DNA of 42,859 bases from Pedobacter sp. (GTDB lineage Bacteria > Bacteroidota > Bacteroidia > Sphingobacteriales > Sphingobacteriaceae), in contig JANXVH010000106.1 of the NCBI GenBank assembly GCA_025351765.1, forward strand, positions 1-42,859, given 5' to 3'. Shown one piece after another: positions 35,936 to 42,859 of the stretch. Below the pieces are notes generated by a model, which was given only the letters and a program-made list of their open reading frames with translations, was not told the DNA's origin and did no database searches. The translations under genes were made by a program, and so were the position numbers. Within the stretch, counting starts at the first letter, position 1; every line of letters starts with the position of its first letter.

Positions 35936-35943
35936 TAGTTTTG
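35936..35943 (+). promoter_or_regulatory. -7 promoter element for deacetylase gene
   Basis: TAGTTTTG, exact TAnnTTTG match ending 17 bases before the ATG at 35961; leader about 12 bases. Confidence 0.6.
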
Positions 35944-35960
35944 CATTAAACATCCTATAA

Positions 35961-36866
35961 ATGAAGCGATACCTTTTAACATTAATGGCAGTAACAGTAA
36001 TTTTAGCTACCGCCTGCCAGTCAAAGTCAGCAACTAAAAACAGTTCTGCAAATTCCGATGAGTCTACATCCATAAACGCCGAAACAGCCGATGGTGAAAA
36101 CCAAGGTCAGGTTTTACCATCTGGAAAGATTGATATTAATAAAATAAAAGTGGCAGATGCCAAGACTATTTTAGCCAGAAAACAGGTGCCTATTCTCTGC
36201 TATCATCAGATCAGAAACTGGAAGCCTACAGACGGTAAAGTAGGTAAAGATTACATTGTTGAGGTTCAAAACTTTAAGAACCAGGTAAAGATGCTGGCAG
36301 ATAGCGGTTACCATGCTATATTACCCGATCAATTATATGCCTACCTGAATACAGGAGCATCACTGCCAAGCAAGCCTATTATGTTCACATTTGATGATAC
36401 TGATATGGATCAGTTTACCGTAGCTGCTCCTACATTAAAAAAATATGGCTTTAAAGCTGTTTATTTTATCATGACAGTATCAATTGGGAGAAAAGGCAAG
36501 TTTGTAGACTACATGAGTAAGGAGCAGATAAAAGCACTTTCTGACGCAGGAAACGTAATAGCCAGTCACACTTACGACCATAAAAACTTTAAAAAGTACG
36601 CAGGTAAAGACTGGGAAGAACAGCTGGATAAACCAACTAAGAAACTAGAAGAGATTACCGGTAAAAAGATGACCGAGTTTGCTTATCCTTTTGGATTATG
36701 GAATGCTGAAGGCATACCACAATTAAAGAAAAGAGGTTTCAAAATGGCTTATCAATTGTCTACTAAACGTGACGAAAGGGATCCATTATTTACAATCAGA
36801 AGAATTATAGCAAGTGGCTACTGGACTCCTAAAACACTAAGTAACAGCATTAAGAACAGCTTTTAA
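35961..36866 (+). CDS. NodB-type polysaccharide deacetylase lipoprotein
   Basis: A 301-residue lipoprotein: signal peptide MKRYLLTLMAVTVILATAC with Cys19 lipidated, a Ser/Asn-rich linker (20-55), and a NodB domain. The metal site is intact: Asp145-Asp146 in MFTFDDTDMDQF and His203/His207 in ASHTYDHKNF, with FAYPFGLWN as motif 3. The first motif has TFDDTD where many homologues have TFDDG, which matches a Bacteroidota subgroup. It probably removes acetyl groups from peptidoglycan or an exopolysaccharide at the cell surface. Convergent with the GreA-like gene through a shared hairpin. Confidence 0.88.
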   Translation: MKRYLLTLMAVTVILATACQSKSATKNSSANSDESTSINAETADGENQGQVLPSGKIDINKIKVADAKTILARKQVPILCYHQIRNWKPTDGKVGKDYIVEVQNFKNQVKMLADSGYHAILPDQLYAYLNTGASLPSKPIMFTFDDTDMDQFTVAAPTLKKYGFKAVYFIMTVSIGRKGKFVDYMSKEQIKALSDAGNVIASHTYDHKNFKKYAGKDWEEQLDKPTKKLEEITGKKMTEFAYPFGLWNAEGIPQLKKRGFKMAYQLSTKRDERDPLFTIRRIIASGYWTPKTLSNSIKNSF

Positions 36867-36878
36867 TAGCTGTTCTTA
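36851..36878. terminator. Shared hairpin containing both stop codons
   Basis: Arms 36851-36861 and 36868-36878 form an 11-bp perfect stem with a six-base loop. The plus-strand stop (36864-36866) lies in the loop and the minus-strand stop (36876-36878) in the right arm. No strong T tract follows on either strand, so termination may be weak or Rho-assisted. Confidence 0.7.
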
Positions 36879-37328
36879 AACTACTTCTTGTACTATATAT
36901 TTTTTACCGTTAAAGTCGAAACCCTCTCCTTTTGCCTTTTCAAGAAGTAATTTTCCTATTGGCGAAGCGGGTGATATCGCAAAGACGGTTTTATCGCCAA
37001 CATGTAATTGTCCTGCGCTAACGCTGATGTAAAAAGAGCCCTGATTGGTTACCACAAGACTACCGTGTGTAACCTTTACAGACTTTAGTGAGATATCAAC
37101 TGATCTTAAAACTCTTAAATTATCCTGGGCATCAATCAGCAAACGTTTATTCCTATCTATATCCTGCTGCAACATCTCCCTACTCGTTTCGTATTTATCG
37201 CCGGCACTGCTCTTAGTGTCATCGTTACTCGCCTCTCTGGCTTGGTTTAATGCGGTCTCTGCAGTTTGAATGCGCTGTTCCATAAAGCTCAGGCATAACT
37301 GGAAAAGCGTTTCTTTAATTTTTTGCAT
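36876..37328 (-). CDS. GreA/GreB C-terminal-like small protein
   Basis: A 150-residue cytoplasmic protein. The N-terminal about 80 residues are helical, with a conserved block (DDTKSSAGDKYETSREMLQQ). The C-terminal half (GSLVVTNQGSFYISVSAG, then FAISPASPIGKLLLEKAKG) resembles the FKBP-like C-terminal domain of GreA, including SPIG. Homologues in Bacteroidota are often labelled 3-oxoacyl-ACP synthase, which the sequence does not support: no thiolase fold or active-site cysteine is present and it is far too short. Role probably RNA polymerase-related or unknown. It starts three bases after the end of a nitroreductase remnant. Confidence 0.75.
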   Translation of the reverse strand: MQKIKETLFQLCLSFMEQRIQTAETALNQAREASNDDTKSSAGDKYETSREMLQQDIDRNKRLLIDAQDNLRVLRSVDISLKSVKVTHGSLVVTNQGSFYISVSAGQLHVGDKTVFAISPASPIGKLLLEKAKGEGFDFNGKKYIVQEVV

Positions 37329-37331
37329 ACT

Positions 37332-37527
37332 CTAAAATTCTATCCATTTGGTTTTACTTTCAATAGAGGCTCGCACTCTCTTGTTCCTCTAAGTTAAGAT
37401 AATCCTTCATATCTGCAATCATTACTGGAGAACTCCAATAACAACCAACATTTAATGCCTTGGCCGTAAGAGCCATATTTTGCACGGCACACGCCAATGT
37501 CACTTATAACTTCAATTTCTTGCCTCA
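37332..37527 (-). pseudogene. Nitroreductase remnant
   Basis: Minus-strand pieces in shifting frames match the C-terminal third of Bacteroidota nitroreductases. An ATG at 37527 gives MRQEIEVISD; a shifted frame from 37503 reads ACAVQNMALTAKALNVGCYW then SSPVMIADMKDYLNLEEQES; another shift gives IESKTKWIEF and a TAG at 37332. The FMN-site phrase ACAVQNM and YWSSP are characteristic. The GLFY/GYP segment between is deleted. At least two frameshifts and the missing N-terminus make it non-functional. It ends three bases before the start of the GreA-like gene, its former operon partner. Confidence 0.75.
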
Positions 37528-39290
<1,763 letters not shown>

Positions 39291-39323
39291 AGCTAAGCAT
39301 TTACCCCATTCTAATTAAATAGA

Positions 39324-39382
39324 AAAGCCAGTTTTGTTTTCAATGAGAATTTAAATAAATCTCTGAAAACAAAACTGGCTTT
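39324..39382. terminator. Bidirectional terminator, 19-bp perfect stem
   Basis: 39324-39342 and 39364-39382 are exact reverse complements (19 bp), loop 21 bases with a further short pairing inside. A/T tracts at both ends suit termination of both the ABC-F gene and the FKBP gene. Confidence 0.88.
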
Positions 39383-39398
39383 ATTAATTAACGGTCAA

Positions 39399-39899
39399 CT
39401 AATGCTCAGCATGGCCATCAGCTCCATGAGCATGACCATGGCTTAATTCATCTTCTGTAGCTTCACGTACTGCAAGTATCTCTCCTGCAAATATTAAATT
39501 TTTACCTGCCATTGGATGATTCAAATCAACAGAAACTATTTCCTCACCAACTGAAATAACACCAGCCCTGAAATGATTGCCCTGATTATCTTGTAAAGGA
39601 ATTACATCCCCTACAGCCGGTAGGTCTACTTCTTTAAACATATCTTTAGGCAAGTCTGCATAAGCACCCGGATCTAGGTCGCCGTAACCATCAGCGGCAG
39701 ATAATTCGAAGTCATAAAAATCGCCTACCTGTAATCCTACCAAATGTTCTTCAAATTTTGGCAACATCATTCCTGTGCCATACAAAAATACCAATGCATT
39801 TTCCTTATCGGCTTTCTCTACAAAAACTTGTTGTCCTTCTGCATTAGTCGTATGCAATTCGTACGTTAATGATACTACTGTATTGGGTTTAATACTCAT
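39399..39899 (-). CDS. SlyD-like FKBP-type peptidyl-prolyl isomerase
   Basis: A 166-residue cytoplasmic isomerase/chaperone. The FKBP core (VVSLTYELHT, LVFLYGTGMMLPKFEEHLVG) is split by an insert-in-flap domain (AADGYGDLDPGAYADLPKDM), as in SlyD, which speeds proline isomerisation and chaperones nascent proteins. The C-terminus is histidine-rich (HGHAHGADGHAEH), a likely nickel-binding tail. An 84-base coding remnant ends eight bases before its ATG. Confidence 0.92.
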   Translation of the reverse strand: MSIKPNTVVSLTYELHTTNAEGQQVFVEKADKENALVFLYGTGMMLPKFEEHLVGLQVGDFYDFELSAADGYGDLDPGAYADLPKDMFKEVDLPAVGDVIPLQDNQGNHFRAGVISVGEEIVSVDLNHPMAGKNLIFAGEILAVREATEDELSHGHAHGADGHAEH

Positions 39900-39906
39900 T
39901 ATTGTG

Positions 39907-39990
39907 TTATTTAGTTATCAACTGTAATGCTTCATTAACCGTAGTTACGGGTAACTGGCACGCTTTATTTGGGCAAATATATTCAAATTT
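39907..39990 (-). pseudogene. Possible C-terminal remnant of a DUF255 (YyaL-like) protein
   Basis: A minus-strand frame with no start codon reads KFEYICPNKACQLPVTTVNE then ALQLITK and stops at 39907, eight bases before the FKBP start. The Y-I-C-x4-C-x-LPV pattern followed by an EAL helix resembles the extreme C-terminus of thioredoxin-like DUF255 proteins. The open frame continues to about 40080 without a recognisable sequence. If correct, most of the gene has been deleted. The assignment rests on about 25 residues. Confidence 0.4.
39974..39981 (-). promoter_or_regulatory. -7 promoter-like element upstream of FKBP gene
   Basis: TATATTTG on the minus strand, exact consensus, 74 bases before the FKBP ATG. 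It falls inside the possible DUF255 remnant, so it could be chance or a promoter gained or exposed after gene loss. Confidence 0.4.
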
Positions 39991-40101
39991 AATAAACACG
40001 CATTGTTTAATTATCAGAGAAAAAAACCTGTTTTTTAACCCAACAAAGAAATCGCTTGATTGTTCATTAAAACCAAATAAAACTTAAAACCGGTAAAAAT
40101 T

Positions 40102-42339
40102 TTACAACCTAGTTTTGCTGAGTAAAGATAGCCCTGCATCAATATATTGACCGCCCACTGTTTGTTTACAGTGGATAGCTATTATATTTTTACCATTAGT
40201 TTTAATTGCATTTTTACCTTCGGCATTCATAGGCACTACCGTGTAATCAGAAGAATGTCCGCTCAGAGCGGCAGCTTTAATGCCATTGATATAAACCTCG
40301 CAATCCTCATCATGATGAATGTACAACACAAGTTTATCTTTTTCTTCGGCTGACAAATTACCTAATGTAAATTCCTGGCGCATCCAGATATTATCGGTAT
40401 TCCAAATGGTTTTTATAATACCACCCGGAGTTCCTTTGCTCCCAAAACCAGCCTGCCCCGTTTTCCATGAAGCATCGTTAAATGTGGCTTGAAACCATTC
40501 CCCCTGAGGTTCGTCGATAGTGTATTTCCATACCCTGGCTTGTTTTTGAGATGATGGTAAAACTTCCTTGATGTACACATTATCGTGGATTACCTTATAG
40601 TTTGACGCGTAGATCTTATCTATGCCAGCTTTAATAACTTCACGATCATAAGTTACTAAACCGTTTAGCTCTACTTCAACGTCGGTAATTTCTGTATAAA
40701 CCGCAGCACTTAAACCCATATTAGTTTTGTAAAGAGTTAGGTCATCAGCAAATTTATGATACAGGTCGGTGTAATCGTTTTTATTATTGATCATAATATA
40801 AGTGTCACCCACTTTCCAGGTATGATTGGGAATAATAAAACCAATACCACCATACTCGCCGCAAGCCAAAACCTGGGTTTTACTAAATGGTACAGCTGGC
40901 GGCGGATAGCTGTGAATATCCAGAAAATCGCCTACACCATAATGATTACCACCGCTGGCCTGGTTAATTAAACGCGAGGGGTCAAGTTTGTGCACCATAC
41001 TCACTAAACCGGCTGTATTGTGTTGTGCCTGCGCCTCATTAAATATTACCCAGGTAACAATACTTGGCGAGTTCCAATGGGTTTTTATCAAGCGGGTTAA
41101 TTCAGATCTGAACTCCACTGTATCAACCGGCGGGACATGTTCTGTGTAAGAATTTGGCGAGGGCATATCTTGCCAAACCAACACACCTAGCTTATCTGCC
41201 CAATAGTACCAGCGATATGGCTCGTATTTAATATGTTTACGCACCATGTTAAAACCAAACTTTTTGATCATTTCCAGGTCGTACTTTAAAGCCGCGTCTG
41301 TTGGGGCAGTGTATCCGCCATCTGGCCAGAAACCCTGATCAAGCGGTCCTATCTGGAATAAGAATTTATTATTTAAGTATAGTTTTTTAAATCCGCCATC
41401 GTTTTCAACCGATATCTTACGCATACCAAAATAGCTTGATACGGCATCAGTATTTGCACCACCTTTACTAAGTGCTATGTCCAAGTTATAAAGGAACGGG
41501 CTATCAGGCGACCACAGTTTAGGGTTATCGACTTTAATGCTGGTTTCAATATTAGCCTTTATCAATACAGTACGAACTACGTTGTTACCATCTTTTACTT
41601 TAACAGAAACAGACGTGCCTTTGGCATTACCCGTTGTATTTACGGTCAATTTCACTGCTGAAGCATCAACATCAGGAACGATCTTGATCTCGCTGATGCT
41701 GGTATTAGCAACAGGTTCCACCCAAACGGTTTGCCAGATCCCGGTAACCGAAGTATACATAATACCTTGCGGGTTTAAGCTCTGTTTACCACGTGGGTAT
41801 CCCCCATTGTCAGTAGGATCATAAACACGTACAGTAAGTTCTTGCTTGCCCACGCCTTTTAAAGCAGCTGTGACATCGTAAGCGAAAGGGTCATAGCCAC
41901 CTTTGTGCACACCCATGCTTTTACCATTCACAAATACTTCTGATTCAAAATCGACTGCACCAAAATGTATTATTACATGTTTGCCTTTCCATGCTGTTGG
42001 CACGGTAAAACTGCGGCGATACCATAAACGGTCATGGTGTTCACGAACGCCTGATAGGGCAGACTCTACAGGAAAAGGTACAAGAATGGTTTTAGCTAAT
42101 TTACCTGATGGCAAAACATCCCCAGTTGCACCGGGTTGGTATTCCCATATACCGTTAAGGTTAAGCCAATCTTTACGCACCAATTGCGGGCGAGGGTATT
42201 CTGGCAGCACATTTTGGGGGTTTACGTCTTTAGCAAATTTACTCATTAACGGGGCGGTCTTGGGTTCCCAGGTTTGAGCAAATAATGCGGACGAAAAGCC
42301 TGTAAACATCAATAGGGTAAGTAACTTTTTACAATTCAT
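40102..42339 (-). CDS. Secreted GH2 family glycoside hydrolase
   Basis: A 745-residue exported enzyme with signal peptide (MNCKKLLTLLMFTGFSSALF, cut near AQT). Order: GH2 jelly-roll sugar-binding domain (about 50-210), Ig-like domain (about 211-305), TIM barrel (about 310-600) and a C-terminal jelly-roll (about 610-740, VLYIHHDEDCEVYINGIKAA). Catalytic acid/base is Glu435 in WVIFNEAQAQ and nucleophile Glu495 in LACGEYGG. GH2 covers beta-galactosidase, beta-mannosidase and beta-glucuronidase; the substrate cannot be read from motifs. No SusC/SusD pair or regulator is adjacent; it stands alone. Confidence 0.9.
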   Translation of the reverse strand: MNCKKLLTLLMFTGFSSALFAQTWEPKTAPLMSKFAKDVNPQNVLPEYPRPQLVRKDWLNLNGIWEYQPGATGDVLPSGKLAKTILVPFPVESALSGVREHHDRLWYRRSFTVPTAWKGKHVIIHFGAVDFESEVFVNGKSMGVHKGGYDPFAYDVTAALKGVGKQELTVRVYDPTDNGGYPRGKQSLNPQGIMYTSVTGIWQTVWVEPVANTSISEIKIVPDVDASAVKLTVNTTGNAKGTSVSVKVKDGNNVVRTVLIKANIETSIKVDNPKLWSPDSPFLYNLDIALSKGGANTDAVSSYFGMRKISVENDGGFKKLYLNNKFLFQIGPLDQGFWPDGGYTAPTDAALKYDLEMIKKFGFNMVRKHIKYEPYRWYYWADKLGVLVWQDMPSPNSYTEHVPPVDTVEFRSELTRLIKTHWNSPSIVTWVIFNEAQAQHNTAGLVSMVHKLDPSRLINQASGGNHYGVGDFLDIHSYPPPAVPFSKTQVLACGEYGGIGFIIPNHTWKVGDTYIMINNKNDYTDLYHKFADDLTLYKTNMGLSAAVYTEITDVEVELNGLVTYDREVIKAGIDKIYASNYKVIHDNVYIKEVLPSSQKQARVWKYTIDEPQGEWFQATFNDASWKTGQAGFGSKGTPGGIIKTIWNTDNIWMRQEFTLGNLSAEEKDKLVLYIHHDEDCEVYINGIKAAALSGHSSDYTVVPMNAEGKNAIKTNGKNIIAIHCKQTVGGQYIDAGLSLLSKTRL

Positions 42340-42703
42340 AAGTCAAAATAGGTGTTTATTTGGTTGATCAATTCGCTAAAAGTAAATAAATTTTTGACAA
42401 TACTACTTTACACTAAACACTACCATAAAAAAGAAGTCTTAATGAAGCCGATAGCGATTTCTTGAGCCCCTAACAGGATCTACGTTTAATCCCTGTAGAC
42501 CTCAAAAAAAACCACAATTAGTTTTACAGAGATGGGGAACTAAATTAAATCTAATTGCGCTGTCGGCAGCGTCCAGGGCGCAAAGAATATCTACATTTTA
42601 GGCTGGCCGGTGCGCAGATCAGTCGGAGATCTGAACTAAGATAATCTACAAATTACCTATGCCGACTAATGGTAAACGCTATCTGTATTTTTTTTATAAA
42701 TTA
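42340..42703. other. Gap between GH2 gene and IS, no gene recognised
   Basis: About 360 bases. A 6-bp stem (42615-42620 with 42628-42633) and patches of higher G+C at 42560-42620 are seen. Short open frames on both strands do not resemble known proteins. It may contain decayed sequence. Confidence 0.5.
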
Positions 42704-42859
42704 ACGTGTTGTGCGATTAACATGCAGGAGCATATTTAAGCTGATTAATAGGTTTGCCGTTTTTGATATTGATCACCTGCAGGCATGTAACCGCTGTAAG
42801 CTTGGCAAATATTCTATTTGCGAGTCCTGTTAAAGATTTAGTATAGTTTCTTTTGAGCA
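42704..42859 (-). mobile_element. IS982-family insertion sequence, one end
   Basis: The transposase C-terminus (42717-42859) is followed within about 16 bases by ACGTGTTGTGCGATTAA (plus strand, 42704-42720), a likely terminal inverted repeat. The element continues beyond the window. The exact boundary is inferred because the other end is not visible. Confidence 0.6.
42717..42859 (-). CDS. IS982 family transposase, C-terminal part
   Basis: A minus-strand frame open from the window edge gives 46 residues before a TAA: LKRNYTKSLTGLANRIFAKL, TAVTCLQVINIKNGKPINQL, KYAPAC. The pattern RNYxKSLTGLxxRIxxKxTAxTxLQxIN is typical of the end of IS982 transposases, DDE enzymes that cut and paste the element. 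The N-terminal part and catalytic triad lie outside the window, so whether it is intact is unknown. It ends 378 bases from the GH2 start. Confidence 0.75.
   Translation of the reverse strand, partial: LKRNYTKSLTGLANRIFAKLTAVTCLQVINIKNGKPINQLKYAPAC

Noticed and set aside
41903..42277. 124-codon open frame opposite the GH2 gene
   Set aside because: Antisense to the conserved sugar-binding domain, with no family features.
42440..42640. Short open frames between GH2 and the IS
   Set aside because: None exceeds a few dozen codons with a plausible start and none resembles a known protein, so no gene is called.

Overview
The window looks like chromosome of a Bacteroidota bacterium, most likely Sphingobacteriaceae (Pedobacter or Mucilaginibacter-like); this is inferred from gene content, not from a marker gene. 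Support: a complete moxR-bat operon, GH76, GH130 and GH2 enzymes, lipoproteins with short lipoboxes, DUF3822, a YbiT-like ABC-F protein, A+T-rich intergenic DNA, no evident Shine-Dalgarno sites, and many copies of the Bacteroidota -7 promoter element TAnnTTTG close to start codons.

Layout. 1-4100: the 3' end of an unrecognised helical-repeat protein, then a decaying cassette (truncated GNAT, intact AhpD-like protein, broken DoxX, divergent MocR regulator) bracketed by two copies of a terminator-derived direct repeat. 4111-7295: a GH76 endo-alpha-mannanase lipoprotein and an Ig/LamG lipoprotein with no SusC/SusD pair beside them. 7536-15683: an eight-gene minus-strand operon, moxR, DUF58, DUF4381-like, batA, batB, batC, batD, batE. 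15844-20180: a small periplasmic protein, a Dabb protein, a GT39/GtrA pair and a membrane histidine kinase. 20177-25559: a RecD-like helicase, DUF3822, rsmD, coaD, a NUDIX hydrolase, pyrE and an SRPBCC protein. A large perfect palindrome lies between the NUDIX gene and pyrE. 25703-28297: clpB. 28503-33276: two GT4 glycosyltransferases, the first fused to a C-terminal domain, facing a GH130 gene. 33324-37328: an S9 peptidase, a NodB-type deacetylase lipoprotein and a GreA-like small protein with a nitroreductase remnant beside it. 37674-42339: a YbiT-like ABC-F ATPase, a SlyD-like FKBP isomerase and a secreted GH2 enzyme. The right edge carries the end of an IS982-family insertion sequence.

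How the parts relate. Most genes are conserved housekeeping or envelope functions. Three themes stand out. (1) Local gene decay: DoxX, GNAT, a nitroreductase and probably a DUF255 protein survive as broken pieces, each just beside an intact minus-strand gene. (2) Very short or absent 5' leaders, judged from -7 elements 4 to 18 bases before start codons. (3) Carbohydrate metabolism with a mannose flavour (GH76, GH130 with GT4 partners). I found no CRISPR array, tRNA or rRNA gene, prophage or obvious defence system. The best candidates for something undescribed are the GT4-fusion/GT4/GH130 module, the 48-bp palindrome, and the terminator-flanked decaying cassette.
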